This document shows positions 1 to 7,073 of a stretch of 9,680 nt of DNA, one piece after another (the first letter of the stretch is position 1; each line of letters begins with the position of its first letter). The notes beneath the pieces were generated by a model, which ran no database searches, was not told the origin of the DNA, and saw only the letters and a list, made by a program, of their open reading frames with translations. This stretch comes from an uncultured Alphaproteobacteria bacterium. GTDB taxonomy: Bacteria; Pseudomonadota; Alphaproteobacteria; RF32; CAG-239. Position numbers and translations under genes: made by a program. The stretch spans positions 1-9,680 of the forward strand of contig CALXTH010000055.1 in assembly GCA_944391365.1 (NCBI GenBank), read 5' to 3'.

Positions 1-2
1 GT

Positions 3-41
3 TCTTCATCTTCCAGCTCGTCTTCAAGCTCCAGCAGCTCC
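3..41 (+). repeat. Poly-serine low-complexity tract
   Basis: Thirteen successive serine codons are written with a mix of TCN and AGC codons. This gives an imprecise TCT/TCC/AGC pyrimidine-rich repeat that probably continues upstream of the window. Mixed codons argue for selection on the amino acids (a linker) rather than recent slippage of one codon. The tract can still vary in length between strains. Confidence 0.8.
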
Positions 42-377
42 GGAAGCTATAATTCAGATTGCTCGGTAACCAGTAAATCTTGTGATTACGGATGCGCCAA
101 AACAAACTCCTGCAACAAATGCATTGAGTGCAAACCAAAACCTGAAGAACCATCATGTTCCAACAAGTATTGTGCTGAATCATGCTCCTCAGAAGTAGAA
201 TCTTATACCACTGGAGGAGCTCACTGGAAATTTACATATTACAATACATGCGTAATAGACTGTAAAACAGGACAAAAAAGCTGCTACGGAGGAACACTTA
301 CAGGCGGAGAATCTTGCAATTTATCTGACCCAAGATGCGGAGATTGCTGGGGACACGCAATTTTAAAATGCAATTAA
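3..377 (+). CDS. Poly-serine, cysteine-rich protein, C-terminal part (5' end outside window)
   Basis: This open frame enters from the left edge and ends at TAA 375-377, giving the last 124 residues of a longer protein. It starts with 13 consecutive serines, which look like a flexible linker, then about 105 residues containing 16 cysteines, many as C-x2-C to C-x6-C spacings, plus aromatic and glycine-rich stretches (for example GGAHWKFTYYNTC). The even, dense cysteine content suggests disulfide-bonded folding outside the cytoplasm; metal binding is an alternative. No signal peptide or anchor can be seen because the N-terminus is missing. I recognise no named family. Codons favour A/T in third position (GGA, AAA, ACA), unlike the G/C-ending codons of the neighbouring operon, which hints at a different expression class or origin. 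It is convergent with the operon and shares its terminator region. The reading frame is confident; the function is unknown. Confidence 0.75.
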   Translation, partial: SSSSSSSSSSSSSGSYNSDCSVTSKSCDYGCAKTNSCNKCIECKPKPEEPSCSNKYCAESCSSEVESYTTGGAHWKFTYYNTCVIDCKTGQKSCYGGTLTGGESCNLSDPRCGDCWGHAILKCN

Positions 378-451
378 TAAAACACAATAACAATTTAACT
401 ATTAAAGCAAAAACAAAAAATTTCCGGTGGCTGCAACTTCTAAAAAACACC
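378..451. other. AT-rich convergent intergenic spacer
   Basis: This short A-rich stretch lies between the stop of the cysteine-rich gene and the shared hairpin. I see no reading frame, promoter or repeat in it that I can support. It is probably the 3' untranslated region of the plus-strand gene. Confidence 0.5.
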
Positions 452-482
452 AAAGAGCCGTTGTTTTCACAGCGGCTCTTTT
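452..482. terminator. Bidirectional Rho-independent terminator
   Basis: A 12-bp stem pairs 452-463 with 470-481, with one G-T wobble at 461/472, and closes a 6-base loop (464-469). The core is AAAGAGCCG against CGGCTCTTT. On the plus strand it ends in four T residues (479-482), a short tract, 75 bases after the stop of the cysteine-rich gene. On the minus strand the stem is followed by GGTGTTTTTTAG, a better T tract, and it comes 17 bases after the second in-frame stop (499-501) downstream of the DHH gene. It therefore probably ends transcription from both sides. Confidence 0.8.
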
Positions 483-498
483 CAATCAGCAAACAAAT

Positions 499-579
499 TT
501 ACAAAGAACGAACAGCCTGCTCCAGCTTTTCAATATCATCACCGCATAAAACATCCCGGATCTGCTCAAAATTTTTTTC
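499..579 (-). other. In-frame, coding-looking extension beyond the DHH gene stop codon
   Basis: Directly after the DHH stop (TAA, 580-582) the same frame stays open for 26 codons and ends at a second TAA (499-501). It reads EKNFEQIRDVL followed by CGDDIEKLEQAVRSL, an acidic, heptad-like helical sequence typical of real protein. There is no in-frame ATG, GTG or TTG before the end, so it is unlikely to be a separate gene. It looks like a former or readthrough C-terminal helix of the DHH protein, cut off by a nonsense change or by a sequence error. The terminator hairpin sits just beyond the second stop, as expected if that was the original gene end. Confidence 0.55.
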
Positions 580-1446
580 TTATCCTTTATAAATACCGTT
601 CTGCAAAAAAGCCGGCAGCTCTTTCAGAGCCGAAGCCCCGGCCGCTTTGGTATGCCCGCCGCCGCCAAACTCCGCCGCAATTTTTGAAACATCAACATTG
701 TCTTTCAGAGTATAGAAAGACAAATTCCAGCTGTTTTTCTTATTCATAAAGAAATTAACCATAAAATCATACGTTTCAATAAAAGGAATGGAATCATAAA
801 AAGACGACTTCCCCTGCGGCATATTGGCACAAATACACTTCATACCCTTGTAATGGCTGGTAAAAGCCATTCCCCGTACCAAACGATAATCCCGGATTTT
901 AATCCACGATAAAATCGCTTCCCCTTTGGCAACCATTTCATCAATATTAATCCGGCTCTCAAGAATTTCATCCCAAAAAGGTTCTTCCGGACGATTTGGC
1001 CCCAGCGACTGACAGGCATATTCAAAGGGCATCACCCGGGGATCACTCAGGTCAAAAACATCCTGCATGGCCAAAAGTTTCACCCCTTCGGGCAAAGGCT
1101 CTCCCGGATGAAAATACTCCCAAGTCAGCTGAATAGCCGCCGTTCCGGACCGCCTCAGCCCCTTAATCTCTTCATTTTCCCCGCGATACATAACATCTTC
1201 ATACTCGTTAATAACCGAAATATGATGGTCAATCCAGACCAAATCCTTGCTTTCGTTGAGCTTAAACATATAATCAATGGGCAACGAAATATCACAAATC
1301 ACGATTTTATCATGCTGTTCAATCTGTTCATAAGGAATTTCCATATCATGATTCAGCCCGAGGAGCTCTGTTTCGGGATATATACGTTTGACAATTGCCG
1401 CAGACCCTTTCCCGTCGTGATCTGCAATATGATAAATACACAACAT
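580..1446 (-). CDS. DHH/DHHA1 family phosphoesterase
   Basis: This 288-residue protein has the two-domain plan of the DHH superfamily, which includes RecJ-like exonucleases, nanoRNases and cyclic dinucleotide or pAp phosphatases. Visible metal-site motifs are HIADHDGKGSA (residues 6-16, the HxxDxDG motif), D52 in VICDISLP, and the signature DHH at 73-75 (VWIDHHIS). The DHHA1 substrate-binding loop is GGGGHTKAAGA at 261-271. A Mn-dependent, cytoplasmic phosphodiesterase acting on short oligonucleotides or nucleotide phosphates is likely, but the exact substrate cannot be read from sequence. The ATG is preceded by GGAG about 11 bases upstream (CTGGAGAAAGAAAAGT). It is the last gene of the minus-strand operon, 26 bases after the MBL gene. 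The stop is followed by an in-frame 26-codon extension, so the protein may be slightly truncated relative to its relatives. Confidence 0.85.
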   Translation of the reverse strand: MLCIYHIADHDGKGSAAIVKRIYPETELLGLNHDMEIPYEQIEQHDKIVICDISLPIDYMFKLNESKDLVWIDHHISVINEYEDVMYRGENEEIKGLRRSGTAAIQLTWEYFHPGEPLPEGVKLLAMQDVFDLSDPRVMPFEYACQSLGPNRPEEPFWDEILESRINIDEMVAKGEAILSWIKIRDYRLVRGMAFTSHYKGMKCICANMPQGKSSFYDSIPFIETYDFMVNFFMNKKNSWNLSFYTLKDNVDVSKIAAEFGGGGHTKAAGASALKELPAFLQNGIYKG

Positions 1447-1472
1447 ACTTTTCTTTCTCCAGTTCTCTTTAC

Positions 1473-2261
1473 TTAAAAATCTATATTCATCCCGTCATAA
1501 GCCGGCTCGACATGATCCGGGGTATTATTCATAATCTCATCATAATCGCATTCCGAAGCCATATGGTTCAGCACCACATGCCTGGGATTGATTCGCCCGA
1601 TATAGCCCAAAACTTCATCCAAACCGGCATGCTGTATCTGCCCGAACGGCGTCGTCAGCGGCATAAGCATCAACTTCGGCCGGACGCGGATTCGTTCAAA
1701 AGCGCTCTCCGCAATCATTTTGAAATCAGCAATATGCACATACTCTCCGTCATTAAACACATAGCCCAAACATTCCGGACAATGCTGCAAAAGCTTTATC
1801 GGCGTGATTTTCACTCCTTTGATATAAAAAGGATGATTGGCTTTGACCGGATTGGGAATAAGGCTCGGCGTCCGTACAACGTTTTTAACCTGATTGGGCT
1901 TGGCAATCAGATAAAAAAAGCAACGCCGGATATGCTTCAGGGTCATTGTCCCGCCATAAATATTCAGACTATTGCGCGAAATCCGGTTAATCTCCCGCAA
2001 ATCATCAATACCGTGCACATGGTCGGCATGCGCATGCGTATACAACACCCCGTCCAAAGCTTTAATCTGATGAAAAACCAATTGTTCCCTCAAATTCGGA
2101 CAGGTATCAATCAAAATCCGCACCCCGTTAATCTCAACATAGGTCGAAGTTCTGACTCTGCGGTTTTTGGGATTATCCGGATTGCAATTTCCCCACCCCA
2201 TGCACAGAGAAGGAACCCCCGGAGCCGCTCCCGCACCCAAAACAATAACTTTCCCGGACAT
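1473..2261 (-). CDS. PhnP-like metallo-beta-lactamase fold hydrolase
   Basis: This is a 262-residue MBL-fold hydrolase. The metal-binding signature HxHxDH is at 76-81 (THAHADHVHG). Further likely ligands are H160 (LLQHCPECLGY), D179 (HIADF) and H233 (VVLNHMASE). The N-terminal GNCNPDNPKNRRVRTS (24-39) matches the WGxCDPxNPxNRR segment that, from memory, is usual in alphaproteobacterial members. The Zn-structural CxC pattern of E. coli PhnP is not present. By family it is a phosphodiesterase, possibly for cyclic phosphates or small nucleic acid products, acting in the cytoplasm. Its location directly after tatD is the usual one for alphaproteobacteria. Its ATG overlaps the tatD stop by one base (TGATG), implying translational coupling. 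The closest Shine-Dalgarno-like stretch (GGGAG) lies about 12 bases upstream, inside tatD. Specific substrate unknown. Confidence 0.88.
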   Translation of the reverse strand: MSGKVIVLGAGAAPGVPSLCMGWGNCNPDNPKNRRVRTSTYVEINGVRILIDTCPNLREQLVFHQIKALDGVLYTHAHADHVHGIDDLREINRISRNSLNIYGGTMTLKHIRRCFFYLIAKPNQVKNVVRTPSLIPNPVKANHPFYIKGVKITPIKLLQHCPECLGYVFNDGEYVHIADFKMIAESAFERIRVRPKLMLMPLTTPFGQIQHAGLDEVLGYIGRINPRHVVLNHMASECDYDEIMNNTPDHVEPAYDGMNIDF

Positions 2262-3055
2262 CAGAACGCATATCTCCCTTTATCACTGGCCTTTCTGAAT
2301 AACCTGTAAAAATTATTGGAAGTAATCTCCGCCAGTTCGTCAAAAGAAATATCTTTAATCTGCGCCAGCTTTTCGGCCGTATATTTGACAAATGAAGATT
2401 CATTGCGTTTTCCCCTGACCGGAACCGGCGCCAGATACGGCGCATCTGTTTCCACCAGAAGCCTGTCCGGCGGCACATCGGCAAAAATATCGCGAATATC
2501 ATTTGATTTGTTAAACGTAATCATCCCCGAAGCCGACAAATAAAAACCAATGGACAATGCAAACTCGGCAAATTCACGGGAAGAAGAAAAACAATGAATA
2601 ACCCCGCTAAAAGGCTTTTTGGCATATTCCTCGCCCAAAACCGCCGCCATATCTTCATCAGATTCCCGGTTGTGAATAATCAACGGTAACCCGGTTTCCT
2701 GCGCCGCCTTTATCTGCTCGCGCAAAACCCTGATTTGCAAATCCTTCGGGCTGTAATCATAATAATAATCCAACCCGCACTCCCCGATGGCCACAACCTT
2801 TTTATGCCCACAATACTTGATAAAATCCTCTGCTTTAACATTGGGATATTCGGCAGCATTATGCGGATGAACCCCCGCCGCGGTATAAATAAACGGATAT
2901 TTTTCAGAAATCTCAAGCTGCTTGTCAATCTCGCCGATATTATTCCCAGCATTCAACATTGCCGTCACCCCGCTTTCCCGCGCACGCTGCAGCATTTCTT
3001 CAAAATCGTCTTCAAAATCATTAAAATCCAAATGACAATGAGTGTCCACTAACAT
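2261..3055 (-). CDS. tatD: TatD-family metal-dependent deoxyribonuclease
   Basis: At 264 residues this is the normal length for TatD/YcfH/YabD proteins, TIM-barrel amidohydrolase-fold nucleases linked to DNA repair and DNA degradation. All signature elements are visible: DTHCHLD (4-10, metal ligands H6 and H8), GVHPHN (61-66), GECGLDYYYD (91-100, E92), IIHNRE (126-131, H128), IHCFSS (153-158, H154), LVETDAPYLAP (200-210, D204) and RGKRNES (214-220). It follows holB with only 9 bases between them. Its Shine-Dalgarno AAGGAT overlaps the holB stop codon, so translation is probably linked. In E. coli the relative ycfH also lies downstream of tmk-holB. In many Alphaproteobacteria metG separates holB from tatD, but here it does not. 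Assignment to the family is very secure; the biological substrate is inferred from family knowledge. Confidence 0.94.
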   Translation of the reverse strand: MLVDTHCHLDFNDFEDDFEEMLQRARESGVTAMLNAGNNIGEIDKQLEISEKYPFIYTAAGVHPHNAAEYPNVKAEDFIKYCGHKKVVAIGECGLDYYYDYSPKDLQIRVLREQIKAAQETGLPLIIHNRESDEDMAAVLGEEYAKKPFSGVIHCFSSSREFAEFALSIGFYLSASGMITFNKSNDIRDIFADVPPDRLLVETDAPYLAPVPVRGKRNESSFVKYTAEKLAQIKDISFDELAEITSNNFYRLFRKASDKGRYAF

Positions 3056-3064
3056 CGTTTATCC

Positions 3065-4129
3065 TTAATTTATTTTACAAATCTCATACAACACATTCAA
3101 AAGCGTCTGCCTTTTGTCCAGATTAAGCCGTTCCGCCTCGTCAAACGCCTTCACCGTTTTTTCCCAAACCTCAATCATCGCCTCCATATCCCGGCTAGCT
3201 TTGATATTCTCGGCAATATATTTCAGAAGCAGCTCCTGCGTCAGATAATAGCTGTCCTCATCTTTAACATTTTCATCACAAAAAGCAAGCATATCCGCCA
3301 GTTTAAACTTTTTCCCCGCAGCAATCAGCTGCCCCAGCCGCTCATAAATATCCAAAGCCCCCTTATCGGCAAAAATCAAAGCTTTGCCGATGCTGCCTGA
3401 ACAAATATGTGCCAGATTTTTGACCAGCGGCTCTGCCAGCTCCGGCCGATACCGCCGCAACAGCGAGGCAACCGTCGTCTCATCCAGCGGCTGCATATTC
3501 AGTTTGGCGCAGCGTGAACGGATTGTCGGCAACAACCGGTTGGGCTGATGACTGATAAGCAACATAATTGTTTTCAACGGCGGCTCTTCCAGAATTTTCA
3601 AAATGGCATTGGCACTGGAAACATTCATATCATCAATGCTGTCAATAATCACAACGCGCCATCCGTCGTTTGAAGACTTCTTGCTCAAAAACTCATTAAT
3701 CGTCCGAACATCATCAACCCGGATAAAAGCTGATTTTTTCAAAGACTTAAGCTCATCATCCGATAAAGCCTCACCGTCCTTAATGGCCTTCAGCACTTTT
3801 TTGCGGTCGGTTTCGGTATAATCGCGCTCCAACACCTTCAAATCCGGATGTGCATCATTGGCAACCAGCCTGAAAACCTGTGAATCTTCCGGAACATAAA
3901 GGGACTGATAGCTCTCGCGCTGTTTTTCATCCGCATACAACAAAAAACGTGCAAACCGATAAGCCAAAGTCGCTTTGCCGATTCCCTCTGTTCCCGAAAT
4001 CAGCCAGGAATTATGGAGCGAATTGCTTTTCCAGGCATCCAGCAGCATTTTTTCCGCTGCCTCATGCCCGAGCAGCACCGTATTTTTACGCGGAACACAC
4101 TCCCCCGGAGAAGCCACACCCTCACCCAT
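3065..4129 (-). CDS. holB: DNA polymerase III delta prime subunit (clamp loader)
   Basis: This 354-residue AAA+ protein belongs to the clamp loader that places the beta sliding clamp on DNA. The N-terminal region LLGHEAAEKMLLDAWKSNSLHNSWLISG leads into a Walker A GTEGIGKAT (46-54). The Walker B-like strand VVIIDSIDD (159-167) precedes SSANAILKILEEPP (171-184), the hallmark of delta prime and DnaX. The SRC motif is at 205-207 (TIRSRCAKL). The four-cysteine zinc module of many bacterial delta prime proteins is absent; the segment after residue 66 is charged and contains no cysteine until C207. It starts 2 bases after the tmk TAG stop. No good ribosome site precedes the ATG, so translation likely depends on coupling to tmk; an in-frame GTG at codon 5 is an alternative start. 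Confidence 0.92.
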   Translation of the reverse strand: MGEGVASPGECVPRKNTVLLGHEAAEKMLLDAWKSNSLHNSWLISGTEGIGKATLAYRFARFLLYADEKQRESYQSLYVPEDSQVFRLVANDAHPDLKVLERDYTETDRKKVLKAIKDGEALSDDELKSLKKSAFIRVDDVRTINEFLSKKSSNDGWRVVIIDSIDDMNVSSANAILKILEEPPLKTIMLLISHQPNRLLPTIRSRCAKLNMQPLDETTVASLLRRYRPELAEPLVKNLAHICSGSIGKALIFADKGALDIYERLGQLIAAGKKFKLADMLAFCDENVKDEDSYYLTQELLLKYIAENIKASRDMEAMIEVWEKTVKAFDEAERLNLDKRQTLLNVLYEICKIN

Positions 4130-4131
4130 TG

Positions 4132-4872
4132 CTATAATTTAAACCTTTCTTTCACAACCTGAACAATATCAATATGCAGCCGTTCAATCGACTTGTCGGC
4201 ATCCAGAACCACAAAGCGTTCCGGCTCCTGCCGGGCCATTTCCAGATAGCCCCGCCGCAAATTCTCATGAAAAGCAAGCTCACGGCTTTCATGGCGGGTT
4301 TCTTTCGTCGCCATTCCCAAAGCCTTTTTGAAAGAGCGTTCCAAACCGGTTTTCGGATCCATATCCAGCACAATCGTCAAATCCGGCTTAAAATCGCCGA
4401 CGGCAATCTGATAAAGCTCATCCAACAGCCTTTTGTCCACTCTTTTGTCATAGCCGTAATACTGATAAGCCACGGTTGAATCGGCAAAACGATCGCTCAA
4501 CACCCACACGCCGTTGTTCAGCGCCGGCCAGACTTTTGTTGTCAGGTGCACCCGCCGGTCAGCATAATACAACAGAGCTTCGGCAACCGCGTCAAATTTA
4601 TCCTTATCCCCGGTCACCAGCAACTGCCGAAGCTCCAGACCGATTTCCGTTCCGCCCGGCTCTTTTGTGGCCAGATTATTAATCTGCTGCGAATGCAGAT
4701 AATCCGACAACAGTTTCAACTGCGTAGACTTTCCGGTTCCTTCACCGCCCTCAAAAGTAATGAACATCCCTTTTGAATCCGGAGCCTTGCATTCCGGAAA
4801 CAATTCCATCTGCCACTCTTTTTCGCCTTCGATACCCCGGGGCGTCGCCACTTTGCCCTTTAATGACCCCAT
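4132..4872 (-). CDS. tmk: Thymidylate kinase
   Basis: This enzyme phosphorylates dTMP to dTDP with ATP in the cytoplasm, feeding dTTP synthesis. The P-loop is FEGGEGTGKST (40-50), followed by KEPGGTEIG (70-78), the DRF motif in LSDRFADSTVAYQYYG (125-140), VLDMDPKTGLERS, and a basic LID region near RHESRELAFHENLRRGY. Most thymidylate kinases are about 205-215 residues and begin just before the P-loop. Here the frame from the upstream ATG is 246 residues, about 35 longer. The upstream ATG overlaps the dacA stop (TAATG) and would be coupled to it. Alternatives are ATG at codon 22 (base 4809, preceded by AAAGAGTGGCAG) and codon 36 (base 4767, no usable ribosome site). The family is certain; the start is not. 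Next gene holB follows 2 bases later. Confidence 0.93.
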   Translation of the reverse strand: MGSLKGKVATPRGIEGEKEWQMELFPECKAPDSKGMFITFEGGEGTGKSTQLKLLSDYLHSQQINNLATKEPGGTEIGLELRQLLVTGDKDKFDAVAEALLYYADRRVHLTTKVWPALNNGVWVLSDRFADSTVAYQYYGYDKRVDKRLLDELYQIAVGDFKPDLTIVLDMDPKTGLERSFKKALGMATKETRHESRELAFHENLRRGYLEMARQEPERFVVLDADKSIERLHIDIVQVVKERFKL

Positions 4873-6026
4873 TACGACTCGGCCCCGAACAGCAAATACT
4901 TAAGATTCTCCCGGATACGGCCAAAGAACCCAAGCTCTGAAACACTCTTTGCCGCCACCAGAGGAACCTCAATCGTCTCCATATTCGGAACCTCGACCCG
5001 AACAACGCCAAGCTGCTGCCCGGCTTCGACAGGAGCCGCAACCGGTTTGTCATAAACGGCTGTCAGCTTTGTGTTCAAAACATCGCTGCGGGCAATTGTC
5101 CGAATCAAATCCTCATTCACCAGCAAATCAACTTCCGGCTCGGTTCCAAACCAAACCGGCACAGTTGCAGCAACCTGCCCTTTCTCCAGAACATGATAAT
5201 TATCAAACTCTCTGAACCCCCAGTTCATCAGCTTTTCAGCCTCTTCTGAGCGTTCCTTGTTGCTCTTCATCCCGGCCATAACCTCAATCAACCGGCGGTC
5301 ACCGCGTTTGGCTGTTGCCGTTAGGCTGAACCCGGCCTCTTCCGTATGCCCGGTTTTCATACCATCGGCATAAGGCATGGAATACAACAACGGATTTCTG
5401 TTGCCTTGACGAATACCGTTATACGTGAAATATTTTTCCGAAAACAGATGATAGAACTCCGGAAAATCATCAATAATCGCCTTGGCCAGCAGCGCCAAAT
5501 CCTCCATGGACATCCGCTGTTCCGGATCAGGCAGTCCCGTCGCATTGACAAAAGAGCTGTTATTGAGCCCCATCCTTTTGGCTTTGATATTCATCTGCGC
5601 GGCAAAATCCTCTTCCGAACCGGCAATATTTTCAGCCGCCACGATGCAGGCATCATTTCCCGACTGAATTAAGATTCCCTTAATCAAATCTTCAACGCGT
5701 ACCTTTTGTCCGATTTTCAAAAACATTGTCGAACCGCCGCTGGCCGCACCGCCCTTTCGCCATGCATTTTCACTGACCGTAAAAGTATCATCCAGAGACA
5801 AAGATCCATCTTTCAATTTGTCAAAAATCATATAAACAGTCATCAGCTTGCTCATGGAAGCCGGCGGAACCATACGCTTATGATCTTTTGTAAACAGATA
5901 CTGACCGGTGGTATAATCCATCAAAATCGCATTTCTGGCTTTGGTTTCAATAGCTCCGGCCTCAAAAGCCCCGAACAAAAACGTTGAAGCGGCCAACGCC
6001 AGAATAAATTTTTTATTTCCCGTCAT
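4872..6026 (-). CDS. dacA: D-alanyl-D-alanine carboxypeptidase (PBP5/6 family)
   Basis: This 384-residue periplasmic penicillin-binding protein removes the terminal D-Ala of peptidoglycan stem peptides. Residues 1-25 form a signal peptide ending in AGA, with cleavage probably before IETK. Active-site motifs are all present: SMSK at 57-60 (nucleophile S57, K60), SGN at 122-124 and KTG at 224-226. A PBP5-type C-terminal beta domain (about 275-360) follows. The last residues (FFGRIRENLKYLLFGAES) form an amphipathic helix of the kind that anchors this family to the inner membrane. The start is well supported: a near-perfect AGGAGGAG Shine-Dalgarno (6035-6042) lies 8 bases before the ATG. It is 23 bases downstream of rlpA and its stop overlaps the tmk start. 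The family contains several paralogues, so the letter of the symbol is less certain than the enzyme class. Confidence 0.94.
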   Translation of the reverse strand: MTGNKKFILALAASTFLFGAFEAGAIETKARNAILMDYTTGQYLFTKDHKRMVPPASMSKLMTVYMIFDKLKDGSLSLDDTFTVSENAWRKGGAASGGSTMFLKIGQKVRVEDLIKGILIQSGNDACIVAAENIAGSEEDFAAQMNIKAKRMGLNNSSFVNATGLPDPEQRMSMEDLALLAKAIIDDFPEFYHLFSEKYFTYNGIRQGNRNPLLYSMPYADGMKTGHTEEAGFSLTATAKRGDRRLIEVMAGMKSNKERSEEAEKLMNWGFREFDNYHVLEKGQVAATVPVWFGTEPEVDLLVNEDLIRTIARSDVLNTKLTAVYDKPVAAPVEAGQQLGVVRVEVPNMETIEVPLVAAKSVSELGFFGRIRENLKYLLFGAES

Positions 6027-6049
6027 AACTCAGACTCCTCCTCTTCCTG

Positions 6050-7036
6050 TCAGTCTGCATCTTTAACAATTCTGGCATCATTAATGCCATAATCTCTTAA
6101 TTTTTCCAAAGTTGTCTCAGCGTCTGCCGAATCATTATAAGGCCCGAGCCGCACCCGGTAAAGAGGGCTACCGTTGACGGTCGCCTGAGAGAGTTTAACT
6201 GTTCCGACCCTTGACAACTGGTTGGACAAACGCCGGGCCAGTTCCGGCTTGGAAAAAGCACCGGCCTGAACAAAAAACTTATTGCCGTTATTGGCCGTCA
6301 TGACCGGAACCTTAACTTCCTCGCGAGACACGATATTAATCTTTTCAACCGGCTTTTCTTCGACAACCTGAGCACTTCCGGCACCGACCAGATAATTCCG
6401 GTCACCGTCCAGCTGAGCCTGCTGCACGGCCGGGAGCATGCTTGCCGGCGGCGGCACTTCCGCATCATAAGCCTCGGCTTTGGCATTATACAACGCATAG
6501 TTCGGTTCAAAATCCTGCTCAAGCAGAGCCTGTTTCAACGCCACACTTTCCTTCGGCAAAATTTCAACCCGGACTTTGGCCGTCCCCTTTGACTTAAATC
6601 CCAAAAGTTCCGCCCCTCTTTTTGACACATCAATAATACGATTCTTTGCATACGGACCACGGTCATTCACCCGGAGCACCAAAGACCGTCCGTTTTCCAG
6701 ATTGGTAACCCTTACAATAGACGGCAAAGGCAGAGTTCGGTGAGCTGCCGTCAACGTATTCATGTTATAATCTTCACCGTTTGCAGTCTTCTTTGCATGA
6801 AAATCTTCACCATACCAGGAGGCAATTCCCTCTTCCGAATATGTATAATCTTCTTTCGGATAATACCATTGCCCCATAATTTGGTAAGGTTTTCCGATTT
6901 TATACGTTCCACCCATATCTTTAATAACGGCAGCCTGCGTATATGGAGAAGACTTCAAATCCACCTCATCGGAGGCACATCCGGACAGCAAAAGCAACGC
7001 CGCCCCGACCATAACCCTTGATTTATTCAAAAACAT
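6050..7036 (-). CDS. rlpA: RlpA septal-ring lipoprotein with SPOR domain (probable lytic transglycosylase)
   Basis: This 328-residue lipoprotein has a short hydrophobic leader with lipobox LLSGC, so Cys20 should be lipidated and the protein held at the outer membrane facing the periplasm. The double-psi beta-barrel RlpA domain spans about 69-160: GIASWYGEDFHAKKTANGE, LTAAHRTLPLPS, RVNDRGPY. A proline/glutamine-rich linker leads to a C-terminal SPOR domain (about 252-326, KFFVQAGAFSKPELARRL, LYRVRLGPY) that binds denuded glycan at division sites. Pseudomonas RlpA cleaves such glycans. Aligning by spacing to its residues E120, D123, H131 and D157 gives E88, N91, H99 and D125 here, so one conserved position is changed. 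I chose the ATG at 7036 because GGGAG lies 5 bases upstream; a TTG seven codons earlier (7057) extends the frame but has a poorer context. Confidence 0.93.
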   Translation of the reverse strand: MFLNKSRVMVGAALLLLSGCASDEVDLKSSPYTQAAVIKDMGGTYKIGKPYQIMGQWYYPKEDYTYSEEGIASWYGEDFHAKKTANGEDYNMNTLTAAHRTLPLPSIVRVTNLENGRSLVLRVNDRGPYAKNRIIDVSKRGAELLGFKSKGTAKVRVEILPKESVALKQALLEQDFEPNYALYNAKAEAYDAEVPPPASMLPAVQQAQLDGDRNYLVGAGSAQVVEEKPVEKINIVSREEVKVPVMTANNGNKFFVQAGAFSKPELARRLSNQLSRVGTVKLSQATVNGSPLYRVRLGPYNDSADAETTLEKLRDYGINDARIVKDAD

Positions 7037-7041
7037 TATCA

Positions 7042-7046
7042 CTCCC
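7042..7046 (-). promoter_or_regulatory. Ribosome binding site that sets the rlpA start
   Basis: GGGAG on the minus strand, 5 bases before ATG 7036-7034. It supports this start over the in-frame TTG at 7057 and places the lipoprotein leader right at the N-terminus. Confidence 0.75.
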
Positions 7047-7073
7047 GCAAAATTCAAATTCCAGATATTTTCC

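Noticed and set aside
502..579. The tail after the DHH stop as an independent small gene
   Set aside because: No in-frame ATG, GTG or TTG precedes the helix-like sequence; it is better explained as a continuation of the DHH frame.
335..592. Plus-strand 85-codon frame overlapping the end of the cysteine-rich gene
   Set aside because: It runs through the terminator hairpin and the DHH tail, lacks a sensible ribosome site and has no protein-like pattern.
1395..2309. Long plus-strand open frame of 304 codons opposite the MBL gene
   Set aside because: It is antisense to a well-conserved MBL protein, its translation has no recognisable motif, and it spans the MBL-DHH junction. It is a shadow frame.
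3860..3940. Possible zinc module or inserted domain in the delta prime subunit
   Set aside because: The region has no cysteine cluster, and its length fits a delta prime without the zinc module; it is not evidence of an insertion.
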